64,000 nucleotides of DNA, taken from assembly GCF_958431955.1 (NCBI RefSeq), contig NZ_CAUASN010000013.1:1-64000 (forward strand). Reading direction: 5' to 3'. Shown here piece after piece: positions 1-8,345 of the stretch. The stretch's first letter is position 1; each line of letters opens with the position of its first letter. The translations under genes were made by a program, and so were the position numbers. The notes below the pieces were generated by a model. The model worked only from the letters and a program-made list of their open reading frames with translations. It ran no database searches and was not told the origin of the DNA. Origin of the DNA: an uncultured Adlercreutzia sp. Lineage in GTDB: Bacteria; Actinomycetota; Coriobacteriia; Coriobacteriales; Eggerthellaceae.

Positions 1-101
1 GGGGCCGCCCCCTCGGCGCGCCCCTTCCCCACAAAACGCATATTTTTGTTCAAGTGCACTATTTATAAGTAAGTGACCTGTGGTTTCGCTGTCATTTGAC
101 C

Positions 102-134
102 GTTGACCTGCGGTCAACAAAGCCCGTCTATACT
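102..134 (+). promoter_or_regulatory. Putative operator/promoter of the triple-RidA gene
   Basis: A perfect 7-bp inverted repeat, GTTGACC-TGC-GGTCAAC (102-118), lies just upstream of a -10-like TATACT (129-134). TTGACC inside the left arm is a possible -35 but the spacing is 20 bp, so the dyad more likely binds a regulator that sets promoter activity. The 5' leader would be about 90 nt. Confidence 0.4.
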
Positions 135-230
135 CTTTCTTTGCCCAAAGGGCATTGACAGCGAGTGTGCTTCTAACGTTTAATGCACTTGCACAAATCG
201 CTGCAAATTCTACCTTGGAAAGGGGTACCA

Positions 231-1493
231 ATGAGCGATCCGAACGTGGTAGTGGCCCGCAACACCGAGGCGGCGCCGGTAAGCGACCTGTATTCGCAGA
301 CCGTGGCGTTCTCCCACTACAACAACCTCTCGGCCCAGCTTCCCATCGACCCGGCGACGGGCGCCATCGTGGCGGGCGGCGCTGCCGAGCAGGCCGAGCA
401 GTGCTTCAAGAACATCCAGGCCATCGTAGAGAGCATCGGCCACGACATGAACGACATCATCCGCGTGTCCATCTTCCTGGCCGACATCATGGATCTGAAC
501 GCGGTGGAGAAGGTGCAGGCCTCCTTCTTCCCCACCTACCAGCCCGCCCGCACCGTGGCCGCCGTGGACGCGCTGCCCCAGGGCGCCCGCGTGTTCATCG
601 AGGCGCTCGTGGACAACGGCGAGGGCACCCAGTCGGTACCCCAGGCCGGCGATCTGGTGAAGCTCACGAACAACACCCACGCCGCGCCCTACGATGCCAC
701 CTCCACCCAGACCGTGGCCTTCTCGCACTACAACAACATCACCATGCAGCTGCCGCTCGACCCGGGCACCGGCCGTCCGATCCTCGGCGATGTGGCCGCA
801 CAGACCGCCCAGTGCCTGCGTAACGTGAAGGCCATCCTCGCCTCGGTGGACGTGCCGATAGACGACATCGTGAAGGTGACCGTCTTCGTGAAGGACCTCG
901 CCGCCATGGACGCTGTGAACGAGGTGTACCAGACCTTCTTCCCCGATTCCGGCATCGCGCGTGCCGTGAACTACCTGCCGGCCCGCACCGTGGTGCCCGT
1001 GAAGGACCTGCCCTACCACTGCGACGTGGCCGTTGAGGCCGTGGTGTCCCACGGCGACGGCACGCCGCCCCAGGCCATCGAGGACCGTCACGGCCTCATC
1101 ATCGAGGCGAACAACACCGATGCCGCGCCGAAGTGCTCCTACAGCACCCAGACCGTGGCCTTCTCTCACTACAACAACATCTCCGGCCAGCTGCCGGTGG
1201 ACCTTTCCGGCAACCTGGTGGCCGGCGGCGTGGCCGAACAGACCGCCCAGTGCTTGCGGTATGTGAAGGCCATCGTGGAGTCGGTGGACCACGTGGTGGA
1301 AGACATCGTGAAGGTGAACGTGTATTTGGCCGACATGGCCGACCTGGACGCCATGAACGAGGCCTACGCCGCCTTCTTCGGCGACCACAAGCCCGCCCGC
1401 AAGGTCGTGGGCTGCGGTGCGCTGCCCCACGGCGCCCGCGTCATGATCGACGCCATCGCCGGCAACTGGGAGGGCACCCCGCCCGTGGCCTAA
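231..1493 (+). CDS. Three tandem RidA/YjgF-family domains in one protein
   Basis: A 420-aa protein made of three RidA (YjgF/YER057c/UK114) domains of about 135 residues each. RidA proteins hydrolyse reactive enamine/imine intermediates such as 2-aminoacrylate and normally work as homotrimers of a single domain, so this chain may be a covalent trimer. Each repeat opens with a near-identical block containing TVAFSHYNN and keeps the arginine that corresponds to the catalytic Arg of E. coli RidA (PART/PARK context) and the VEA/IEA/IDA C-terminal strand. The usual GPY/SQ entry to the pocket is replaced by the SHYNN block, so substrate may differ. The start at 231 has GGAAAGGGG upstream; an in-frame ATG 48 bp earlier has no ribosome site. 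It is followed by a strong terminator. Cytoplasmic. Enamine deaminase activity is inferred from the family only. Confidence 0.88.
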   Translation: MSDPNVVVARNTEAAPVSDLYSQTVAFSHYNNLSAQLPIDPATGAIVAGGAAEQAEQCFKNIQAIVESIGHDMNDIIRVSIFLADIMDLNAVEKVQASFFPTYQPARTVAAVDALPQGARVFIEALVDNGEGTQSVPQAGDLVKLTNNTHAAPYDATSTQTVAFSHYNNITMQLPLDPGTGRPILGDVAAQTAQCLRNVKAILASVDVPIDDIVKVTVFVKDLAAMDAVNEVYQTFFPDSGIARAVNYLPARTVVPVKDLPYHCDVAVEAVVSHGDGTPPQAIEDRHGLIIEANNTDAAPKCSYSTQTVAFSHYNNISGQLPVDLSGNLVAGGVAEQTAQCLRYVKAIVESVDHVVEDIVKVNVYLADMADLDAMNEAYAAFFGDHKPARKVVGCGALPHGARVMIDAIAGNWEGTPPVA

Positions 1494-1533
1494 GGCTTCG
1501 CACCCCTCTGCGCCTCGCGCTCTTGCATGCACT

Positions 1534-1573
1534 GGGAAGGGATCCGCAACGCAGCGGATCCCTTCCCGTTTTT
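1534..1573 (+). terminator. Intrinsic terminator after triple-RidA gene
   Basis: A 14-bp perfect stem (GGGAAGGGATCCGC at 1534-1547 with its complement at 1554-1567), loop AACGCA, then G and five T. It also separates the gene from the convergent kinase gene. Confidence 0.9.
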
Positions 1574-1682
1574 CAGCATCTCGTCTCGTTTGTCGTATGG
1601 AGTCGCAGCAGTCGGCAACCGCGGCGGCCATCAGCGGGGAAACCGCCGCCGACGGGATCGCCGCCGACTGCGAAGGCGGATC

Positions 1683-3995
1683 TTACTCCTTCTCGGGAAT
1701 GTACTCGGCGAGCAGGGCGATGAGGGCATGGGTGTTCAGCGGCTTGGTGGTGAGCGCCGTCATGCCGGCGTCGCGGGCACGGCGCTGCCCCTCCTCGAAG
1801 GCATCGGCCGTCTCGGCGATGATGGGCAGGCTCGCCGCATCGGGGCGATCGAGGGCGCGAATCTCGCGGGTGGCCTCGTCGCCGTCCATGCGGGGCATGC
1901 GCATGTCCATGAGCACGGCATCGTAGTAGAACGGCGCCACCGAGGCCACCTTGCGCACGGCCGCATCGCCGTCGCGGGCCTCTTCCACGGCAAAGCCGTA
2001 GTCCTTCAGGATCTCCATGAGAATCTCGCGGGACAGATCGTCGTCGTCCACCACGAGCACCTTGCAGCCCGTGAAATCGCGGCGGCACTCCTCGGCGGGC
2101 GCGGCCTTCTCGTCGGCGGCCTCCTCGGGAGAGGCCAGGCGCAGCGGCAGCGTGATGGTGAACGTGGAGCCGCGGCCCACGGTGCTCTCCACCTGAATCT
2201 CGCCGCCCATGAGGTCCACGAGGCTCTTGGTGATGGTCATGCCAAGGCCCGTGCCCTCGGTCTTGTTGGCGTAGCCGAGCCCGTCCCGCTCGAAGGGCAT
2301 GAAGATGCGGTCGAGGAACTCCGGCGTCATGCCGCAGCCGGTGTCGCTCACCGTGATGACGTAGCTGCCGAAGCCGCGGGGCGCCCCGTCGCGCTCGGCA
2401 AAGGTCACCGTGACCAGGCCGCCGGCCGGGGTGAACTTCACGGCGTTGCCCACGGTGTTCACGAGCACCTGGTTCAGGCGCAGAGGATCGGTGACCACGC
2501 GCCCGTGGGCGAGCCCGGCGGCGTTCACCGTCAGATCGATGCCGCAGCTCTCGGCCTTGTCGCCGAACATGGTGGCCACATCTTCGGCCACCTCGATCAG
2601 GTCGACCGCATCCTCGTTGAACGACAGCTTGCCGCTCTCGATGCGGCTCACATCTAAAATGTCGTTCACGAGGTTCAGCAAGTGATCGCTCGACACCATG
2701 ATCTTGCGCAGGCAGTCGCGCACCCGATCGGTGTCGTTCAAGTGGTCGAGCGCGATGGAGGCGAAGCCCGAGATGGAGTTCATGGGCGTGCGGAAGTCGT
2801 GGGACATGTTGGTGAGGAAGGTGGATTTCGCCTGGCTGGCATGCTCGGCCAGATCGAGCGCGTTCTGCAGCGCCAGCTTCTGCAGCAGCTGCTCGCGCAT
2901 CTCGGCGGTGACGTTGCGCGCCGCGAGGATCACCTTGGAGCTCGGCTGCGGCAAGCGGATGACGCGCAGTTCCACGTACTGCTCCTCGTCGCCGAACAGG
3001 CGCCGGTAGCCCACCGAGAAGTCGGCATCGCCCTCGGCGAGGCGACGCCACAGCACCTCAGGCCCCACCTCGGCACGCACGCGGGGGCGGTCCTCTTCCA
3101 CCACGTAGGTATCGATGTAGCGCTCCATGGCGGCCGGGTAGTCGCCCTCCTGCTCGCTGACGAGGGCGAACTGGGCCGTGTCGTCATCGCCGCGGCGGTA
3201 CACCTCAAGCTCGTTGGTGTCCAGATCCACCAGGTACAGCGCGAAGTTCTCGGCGCCCAGGCTGTCGATGACCTCCACGTACTGCTCGCTTCTCAGCTCG
3301 GCCTGCTTGGTGCGGGTGAAGTCCTCTACGAAGCCGTAGGCGAAGCGCTCGGAATGTCCCGTGTGGTCCAGGCTGATGCGCAGCCAGCGCCCGTCGGGCA
3401 GCTGGCCCTCCTGGTAGAGGCTCGTCTGGTCGTTGAGGAAGTTCTCCATCTGGCGGAGCAGATCGTCGCCGGCGGTGGCGCCGAAGGTGAGCTCGATGAA
3501 CTCGGCGAGGCTGATGTAGTTGGTGTCCACCCCGCTCTGCTCGCGGGCCGAGTCGGTGAGCAGCAGCTGCCGGTAGCGCATGTCGTAGAAGAACAGGCCC
3601 GCGCCGGCCTTGTCGAGCGAGCGCTGGGCCGGCACGATCCAGCTCGTCACATCCTGCAACGAGAAGCCGCACAGGCCCGGGGCCACCGGAAACGCCTCGG
3701 CGCGGAAGAACTGCTGCAGCATATCGGAGAGCGACTCGAACTGGACGACGCGGCCCTCGTAGGCCGCCTCGTAGAAGTGATCAAGCCAGGTGGGATCGCC
3801 GCCCCAGATGACGTACATGAGCGCGCCGGTGAGCTCTTCCACGGTGTGGTCGGTCACCGCCGCCATGGCCGGGTTGAGGTAGCGGTAGGCCGCATCGTAG
3901 GGCCGGCCATCGTCGTCGACGAGCACCTCGACGATGCCGAAAGGCTGCGGGCTGCGGTCGAACGTCATCGCCCAAACCTTCAGCATTTCATCCAT
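1683..3995 (-). CDS. PAS-domain hybrid sensor histidine kinase with receiver domain
   Basis: About 770 aa. The N-terminal 370 residues look like two or three PAS-type sensor modules (the first reads FGIVEVLVDDDGRP...YLNPAM). HisKA follows with H-box SHDFRTPMN (His about residue 399), then HATPase with N-box LNQVLVNTVGNAVKFT, G1 DTGCGM and G2 GTGLGMTI, then a receiver domain with the acidic pocket VDDDD and phospho-acceptor Asp in LMDMRMPRMDG (about 697). No membrane segment is seen, so it should sense a cytoplasmic signal. There is no HPt domain and no neighbouring response regulator, so the phosphorelay output lies elsewhere. The start at 3995 is chosen because GGGAG precedes it; an in-frame ATG at 4043 lacks a ribosome site. 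Confidence 0.9.
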   Translation of the reverse strand: MDEMLKVWAMTFDRSPQPFGIVEVLVDDDGRPYDAAYRYLNPAMAAVTDHTVEELTGALMYVIWGGDPTWLDHFYEAAYEGRVVQFESLSDMLQQFFRAEAFPVAPGLCGFSLQDVTSWIVPAQRSLDKAGAGLFFYDMRYRQLLLTDSAREQSGVDTNYISLAEFIELTFGATAGDDLLRQMENFLNDQTSLYQEGQLPDGRWLRISLDHTGHSERFAYGFVEDFTRTKQAELRSEQYVEVIDSLGAENFALYLVDLDTNELEVYRRGDDDTAQFALVSEQEGDYPAAMERYIDTYVVEEDRPRVRAEVGPEVLWRRLAEGDADFSVGYRRLFGDEEQYVELRVIRLPQPSSKVILAARNVTAEMREQLLQKLALQNALDLAEHASQAKSTFLTNMSHDFRTPMNSISGFASIALDHLNDTDRVRDCLRKIMVSSDHLLNLVNDILDVSRIESGKLSFNEDAVDLIEVAEDVATMFGDKAESCGIDLTVNAAGLAHGRVVTDPLRLNQVLVNTVGNAVKFTPAGGLVTVTFAERDGAPRGFGSYVITVSDTGCGMTPEFLDRIFMPFERDGLGYANKTEGTGLGMTITKSLVDLMGGEIQVESTVGRGSTFTITLPLRLASPEEAADEKAAPAEECRRDFTGCKVLVVDDDDLSREILMEILKDYGFAVEEARDGDAAVRKVASVAPFYYDAVLMDMRMPRMDGDEATREIRALDRPDAASLPIIAETADAFEEGQRRARDAGMTALTTKPLNTHALIALLAEYIPEKE

Positions 3996-4144
3996 GGCAT
4001 GCTCCCGTCGATAGGCCAGCTGGAATTTTTTCCCATGATGCACGAGAACAGTGTATCACGTATCGACGAATCAGGCCCCCTGAATCGGAATCTTACCTGC
4101 GCAGACCTGGTTTTTTCCAGGCGTCTCCCATGGTGCACTTGCAC

Positions 4145-4174
4145 AAAAAAGCCCGCCGCGTATCTGCGGCGGGC
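4145..4174 (-). terminator. Intrinsic terminator of the lipoprotein gene
   Basis: A 9-bp stem GCCCGCCGC (4151-4159) with GCGGCGGGC (4166-4174), followed in the minus direction by six T (4150-4145). It lies just downstream of the minus-strand lipoprotein gene. Confidence 0.85.
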
Positions 4175-4206
4175 TATGCGTTTCGAAAGCTTGCGCTAGA
4201 CGAGAC

Positions 4207-4668
4207 TTAGGCCTCGGGCTCGGCCTCCTGATCCTGACCCTGCTCGACCTCGCTGGAAGCCGTGGGGATGGCGCCCTTCTTGAAGTGCATGTTGTCGTCG
4301 CCATAGGTCATGACGAGCTCGTCGCCCTCGAGCTTGGCCTCCTCGGTGGAACCCTCGAAGGTGAAGGCGACCGTGGTGGCGTCCTTGGCCTCCCAGGTGC
4401 CCTGCATCTCGCTGCCGAGCACGTTCAGCACGCAGGAGCCGTCCTCGTTGAACTGCATGTAGATGGACATGCCCAGCTTCGCGGCCTCGTCCAGAATCTC
4501 CGGCGTCACTTCCTGGCCCTCCACATTGCCGCTGGAGAGCACCCAGTCGCCCTGGAAGTTGGCCGCATTGTCGGCGGAGTTGCCGCCACCGCCGGCGCAA
4601 CCCACGAGCGCCACGCACAGGGCCATCGCGCACACTGCTACCGCGAAGATCTTTGCCTTCAGTTTCAT
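4207..4668 (-). CDS. Small secreted lipoprotein, function unknown
   Basis: 153 aa. A short positive N-terminus (MKLKAK), a hydrophobic stretch and a lipobox LVGC at residues 21-24 mark a lipoprotein anchored outside the membrane. The mature part begins with a glycine-rich linker (GGGG) and contains FQGDWVLSS, MYMQFNEDGS-like and MQGTWEAKD segments. This is the alternating strand pattern of small beta-barrel (lipocalin-like) lipoproteins common in gut actinobacteria. The C-terminus is acidic. It is transcribed alone towards its own terminator. No specific ligand can be assigned. Confidence 0.8.
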   Translation of the reverse strand: MKLKAKIFAVAVCAMALCVALVGCAGGGGNSADNAANFQGDWVLSSGNVEGQEVTPEILDEAAKLGMSIYMQFNEDGSCVLNVLGSEMQGTWEAKDATTVAFTFEGSTEEAKLEGDELVMTYGDDNMHFKKGAIPTASSEVEQGQDQEAEPEA

Positions 4669-4866
4669 TCCCGCTCCTTCTGTCGGTTGGCTGTTACCTT
4701 AGCCGCCCTATCTTAATGCTTAGCCGCGCGATCAGCAACAAGCGATTTCGCCCGTTTGTCCGAAAAGAGGGCCGGGGAGCTTCTCCGCTGCATCGCAAAG
4801 CCGCTGTGGCCGCCCTCTCTCCCGGCGCGCCGCCGGCAGAGGCGCAGTCGCAAGACCGGGGGGCGC

Positions 4867-5322
4867 CTACCGGGCGTGGCCGGTGACGGGGCAGCGCAGG
4901 GGCGCGACGTCTTCGCGATGAAGGTACTGGCGCACGAAGCCGATGCCGGCCAGGGCGAGCGCCGCGCCGAGGCCCGTGTAGAAGAAGGCCACGAACCAGG
5001 CAGGCACAAGGCCGAAGGAGCGCAGGGCGATACCGCCGCCCATCATGACGGCCATGATGATATAGCCCTTCACGTCGAAGAACCGCAGGACGTGCATCTT
5101 CTCCTCGCCGTAGCCGTGTATGCGCGCGGCATGCTTGGCCACGAGCTTCGAGAACATGGCGTGGAAGGCGACGAACGTGGCGGGAATGCCGATGGCGAGC
5201 AGCCACGGGGCGGCCGCGCCGGTTGCGATGGCCTCGATGCCCATGCGCATGACCTGCGATCCGGCGATGAGCCACACGGCGGCCGCGATGAGCAGCAGGT
5301 ACTTCGATCGAACTTTGAACAT
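4867..5322 (-). CDS. Four-span integral membrane protein, unknown function
   Basis: 151 aa with about four hydrophobic segments (residues roughly 8-27, 34-55, 83-102, 108-130). Between segments two and three is a charged loop (KHAARIHGYGEEKMHVLRFFD). I do not recognise the family. ATG at 5322 is preceded by GAGGAGG; a longer reading frame to 5445 would add a low-complexity GC-rich N-terminus without a ribosome site. It is flanked by intergenic DNA on both sides, so it is probably monocistronic. Confidence 0.75.
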   Translation of the reverse strand: MFKVRSKYLLLIAAAVWLIAGSQVMRMGIEAIATGAAAPWLLAIGIPATFVAFHAMFSKLVAKHAARIHGYGEEKMHVLRFFDVKGYIIMAVMMGGGIALRSFGLVPAWFVAFFYTGLGAALALAGIGFVRQYLHREDVAPLRCPVTGHAR

Positions 5323-5574
5323 GAGTGCCTCCTCGGGCTGACCTGCGCGGGACAAATGCGAGGGGGCTCCCCCCCCCGGAGCCGGTTCCGCGCGGCCGGG
5401 CTGTTTTCTCCGCGCACGATACCACCCCGCACGGCCCCGTTCCACAAAGTGCGCTATGCTGACAGCAAAACTTCAGGAAGCCGTCACGCCGACCGTCGTC
5501 CGCGCTGCTCTTGATGGGGCACGGAACGCGACCCCCGACGGCGTCACGGCGATCCTTCGACGGGAGGGACAATC

Positions 5575-5976
5575 ATGGGAGATTTCGCCAACCGGGTATT
5601 TTCGGTGGTGCGGCGCATACCCGCCGGGAAGGTGGCCACCTACGGCCAGGTGGGACGTCTCATCGGTGCGCCGCGTGGAGCGCGCTACGTGGGCTATGCC
5701 CTGCACGCCAACCCCGAGCCCGGCACCGATCCGGGCTGCATTCCCTGCCACCGCGTGGTGTTCAAGGACGGCCGCATGGCCACGGGCTTCGCCTTCGGCG
5801 GACCCGACGAGCAACGCCGCATGCTCGCTGCCGAGGGCGTGGCCTTCGACGAGGAGGGTCGCGTGCTCATGGACACCTTCCAATGGGATGGTCGCCCGGA
5901 ACATGCCTCCGGCGACAGCGACGAGCCGCTTGGACCGCCGCCTGACTTCGACTGGGATGCCGAACTGGCGGAGTAG
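5575..5976 (+). CDS. O6-alkylguanine-DNA alkyltransferase, single-domain
   Basis: 133 aa containing only the C-terminal DNA-binding/active-site domain of the MGMT/Ogt family. It has the helix-turn-helix region VATYGQVGRLIGAPRGARYVGYAL and active-site PCHRVV with Cys58. Cys is retained, so it should transfer alkyl groups suicidally, unlike the alkyltransferase-like proteins that have Trp there. The N-terminal domain of full-length Ada/Ogt is absent, and there is an acidic C-terminal tail (PPPDFDWDAELAE). The start has GGGAGGG at good spacing. Role: repair of alkylated guanine in DNA. Which alkyl substrates it accepts is not predictable. Confidence 0.85.
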   Translation: MGDFANRVFSVVRRIPAGKVATYGQVGRLIGAPRGARYVGYALHANPEPGTDPGCIPCHRVVFKDGRMATGFAFGGPDEQRRMLAAEGVAFDEEGRVLMDTFQWDGRPEHASGDSDEPLGPPPDFDWDAELAE

Positions 5977-6162
5977 CCGTCATGCGTACCGAGTCGGCAA
6001 CGGGTCTTCCACGATTGGCAACCTTCACGCGCCGCCGAACAACGAGGCTGCATCGCGAGAGATACCATGGACAAGGAAGCGCCGCAGCGAACTCTTCCGT
6101 TCCTTCCGCAGAGCTTGTCCTCCGACGCTTCAGCATATCCCTACGAGCAAAGGAGGCGCCCC

Positions 6163-6480
6163 ATGCAAGATAAGGAACTGCTTGAGAAGATCATCGCAAA
6201 GCAGAGCATCGTCATTCCGGCCATAAAGAAGACTGGCGAAACTGAGAACATTCCTGAGAAGTTGCGTCATGCCATGGACGCGGCCGAGGAATGGGCCCTC
6301 GTCATTGAAAAGAAGGAAGGCCGCGACAAGGAGGCTCGTCGCTGGCCGGTGAAGCAGTTCGCAACCGAGGCCCACGAGCACATCGCGCTGTTCGATCACG
6401 AGACGCGCCAGCAGATCCAGGAATATTGCGAGCTGGTGAGCCGCCTGCCCTACGACGATGATGCGCCGCTCGGCGTGTAG
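6163..6480 (+). CDS. Small hypothetical charged protein
   Basis: 105 aa, highly charged and helical, with no membrane segment or recognised domain. It contains KTGETENIPEKLRHAMDAAEEWALVIEKK-type amphipathic helices. The start at 6163 is set by AAAGGAGG; an upstream in-frame ATG at 6067 lacks one. A strong terminator follows directly. Function unknown. Confidence 0.7.
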   Translation: MQDKELLEKIIAKQSIVIPAIKKTGETENIPEKLRHAMDAAEEWALVIEKKEGRDKEARRWPVKQFATEAHEHIALFDHETRQQIQEYCELVSRLPYDDDAPLGV

Positions 6481-6505
6481 CGCCTTTCTTCCCCTTTCAG
6501 TACCA

Positions 6506-6546
6506 CATGCAAAGCGGCCGCCTTACGGTGGCCGCTTTTTTGCATG
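6506..6546 (+). terminator. Strong intrinsic terminator (bidirectional)
   Basis: A long stem with core AAAGCGGCC (6511-6519) pairing with GGCCGCTTT (6530-6538), extended inward by GCC/GGT over loop TTAC and outward by ATGC/GCAT. There is a T-run at 6536-6541. It sits between the convergent small hypothetical gene and the DUF1648 gene. Confidence 0.9.
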
Positions 6547-6615
6547 CAGAACTCCTTCGGGCAGGCCGGCAGAAGGGTGCCCGGCCAATGCTGCAACTGC
6601 CGAAGCCGCGCACGC

Positions 6616-7737
6616 CTACGTGAGCAGCAGCGTCGCTGCCACGAAGGCCGCCGTCACGAGCACGAAGCCGGCCGCGAGCGCCCAGGCGGCAGGGCGCCCC
6701 CAGTTGAGGGTCCAGCCGATGCCGAAGCGCTCGGGCAGAAAGAGGCTCGCGTCATCGGGATTCATGTAGAAGATGCCGAGCTTCCAGAAGCGATCGTCGT
6801 CGTGGGCCATGGCGTCGCTCTCGTCCATGCGCGCGATGAGGCGGCTGCCGTTCTGGCCGTACACAACGTTCACCGCCAACGCCGCCACGAGGATGATCGC
6901 GACGATGGCGACAAGCGGCACGAGCGTCTGCGCCAAAGTGAGCACGCCGACGAACGTGAGCTGCATGAGCGGGCCGATCAGGCTCGCGAGCAGACCCATT
7001 CCCAAGATGAGGATGCTCTGAGCGTGGGCGAACATGCCGTAGGCCCAGGCGCTGGCCGCCGGACGCGCCGGGTCGCTTCCCTTCTTCGAGCGCACGATGG
7101 ACCACTGGCCCAGGCAGAAGCAGGCAGCCATGAACATCGTGAAGATGACGGGAAACGCCACGACACCCGGGGACTTGTCGGCCCAGCGAGTCACCGCGCC
7201 GTCGAGGTTCACCTGCATGGGGATGCGCTCGGGCATAGCGCCGTAGCCGGCAACACCGATGGCAAGGGTGAGCAGGATAATGGGCACGTACAGCAAACAC
7301 CACCGCAGCGAGAGGGGCTTTGGGAACGAGTCGTCCCCCACGAAGGCCGAGCGCTGCTCGCCGGTCGCCTTCCACCCGCGCTCGCGCTTGTAGGCGGCCA
7401 CCTTCGCGCGGGAGCGCAGCATGAGGGCGTAGCCCACCACCATGAGCACGAGGAACGCCGGGCAGAGCACGGCGAGGAAAACCTGGGTCGGGGCGAAGGC
7501 CAGCGAGAGCGCGGAGGCCAGGGTGAGCGCCGCCGTGAGCCCGAGCACCTTCACAGCGAAAGCGCGCTTGAGGCGCCGCAAATAGGGGTCGGCCTGGGCG
7601 GCATCGGGCACGGTGACGGCGAAGCACTCGCGCTTGGGCATGAGGTAGGGCGTGAAGGCGAACAGGGCGCCGGTCAGGGGAAGAGCGGCCACGATCACCC
7701 CCAGCAAGAGCATCATAGTCGGTTCGATAGAGGTCAT
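6616..7737 (-). CDS. DUF1648/DUF5808 multi-span membrane protein
   Basis: 373 aa with about nine hydrophobic segments. The middle holds the DUF1648-type region (YGAMPERIPMQVNLDGAVTRWADKS). The C-terminus carries a DUF5808 signature (RFWKLGIFYMNPDDASLFLPERFGIGWTLNWG). Such proteins are regularly encoded next to YtrA-type GntR repressors, as here: the repressor gene ends 13 bp upstream on the same strand. The start at 7737 has AAGGAGA. Role probably in the cell envelope; the molecular function of the family is not established. Confidence 0.82.
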   Translation of the reverse strand: MTSIEPTMMLLLGVIVAALPLTGALFAFTPYLMPKRECFAVTVPDAAQADPYLRRLKRAFAVKVLGLTAALTLASALSLAFAPTQVFLAVLCPAFLVLMVVGYALMLRSRAKVAAYKRERGWKATGEQRSAFVGDDSFPKPLSLRWCLLYVPIILLTLAIGVAGYGAMPERIPMQVNLDGAVTRWADKSPGVVAFPVIFTMFMAACFCLGQWSIVRSKKGSDPARPAASAWAYGMFAHAQSILILGMGLLASLIGPLMQLTFVGVLTLAQTLVPLVAIVAIILVAALAVNVVYGQNGSRLIARMDESDAMAHDDDRFWKLGIFYMNPDDASLFLPERFGIGWTLNWGRPAAWALAAGFVLVTAAFVAATLLLT

Positions 7738-7750
7738 GGGGCGTCTCCTT

Positions 7751-8251
7751 CTATGCGCGAGCAGATGCGGGGATGGCGGCCGCAGCGCGGCGGCCCGACG
7801 ACAGGCGATCGCCGGCATCGGCAGCTGCGTTCGCTGCACCCTCCTCGGCCGGCGCGCCCATCACGCCGTAGGCGCGGGCGGCCTGGGCGGCGGCCGCCTC
7901 CAGGAAGGCGCCGCGCGCGCCTCCGCGGGCACGGTAGGCCAGGGCCAGCTTGAACAGCTCGTCTTCCATCTTCACCTGGGCGCGCTTGTCGGCATCGGCG
8001 CGGTCGGCGTCGGCCGGGTCGGCGATGACGGCGCCCGCACGGCCCCGCATGCGCACGTAGCCCTCGTCGCGCAGGACGGCGTAGGCCTTGTTCACCGTGT
8101 GCAGGTTGATGCCCAAGTCGCTCGCCAGCGAGCGCACCGACGGCAGTGCTTGGCCGGGCTCCAGCTCGCCGGTGGCGATGCCGGCCACAATCTGGTTGCG
8201 AATTTGCAGGTACAGGGGCTCCTCTAAGGCCCCGTCCACGGCGAGCATCAT
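7751..8251 (-). CDS. GntR-family (YtrA-type) transcriptional repressor
   Basis: 166 aa. Residues about 8-75 form a GntR winged helix (PLYLQIRNQIVAGIATGELEP..., then LPSVRSLASDLGINLHTVNKAYAVLRDEGYV). The C-terminal part is short (about 85 aa) and lacks a FadR/HutC ligand domain, as in the YtrA subfamily that controls transporters. It is the first gene of an operon with the membrane protein and is divergent from a CPBP protease over a twin palindrome. It probably represses both sides, including itself. Two adjacent ATG codons (8251, 8248) follow GGGGAG. Confidence 0.88.
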   Translation of the reverse strand: MMLAVDGALEEPLYLQIRNQIVAGIATGELEPGQALPSVRSLASDLGINLHTVNKAYAVLRDEGYVRMRGRAGAVIADPADADRADADKRAQVKMEDELFKLALAYRARGGARGAFLEAAAAQAARAYGVMGAPAEEGAANAAADAGDRLSSGRRAAAAIPASARA

Positions 8252-8267
8252 GGCGCTCCCCTTTCTC

Positions 8268-8323
8268 TTGACTTTCTGTTCTATTCGGATTATAACAGAA
8301 ATTGTTATAGCTTCAATAGAACA
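8268..8323. promoter_or_regulatory. Face-to-face promoters with twin GntR operator
   Basis: Plus-strand promoter: TTGACT (8268-8273), 17 bp, TATAAC (8291-8296), serving the CPBP gene. Minus-strand promoter: TTGAAG (8316-8311), 16 bp, TATAAT (8294-8289), serving the GntR operon. Two dimer sites of the form TGTTMTA-N7-TAKAACA, at 8277-8297 and 8303-8323, form a larger palindrome centred at 8300 and cover both -10 elements. That both sides are bound by the adjacent GntR is inference. Confidence 0.8.
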
Positions 8324-8345
8324 AAATTGTCCTAGGAGGTATCCC

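Noticed and set aside
210..1631. Long minus-strand open frame opposite the RidA gene
   Set aside because: His/Val/Gly-rich shadow typical of antisense frames in high-GC genes; no ribosome site, and the plus-strand repeats are clear homologues.
4132..4148. TGCACTTGCACAAA-like motif near 4132, also near 184 and partly near 53
   Set aside because: Short, differently placed relative to genes, and too weak to call a repeat family or operator.
2682..4199. Long plus-strand open frame opposite the histidine kinase
   Set aside because: It lies entirely antisense to conserved kinase domains and has shadow-type composition.
5460..6226. Long plus-strand frame overlapping the alkyltransferase
   Set aside because: It conflicts with the well-supported alkyltransferase frame with its PCHRVV motif and ribosome site.
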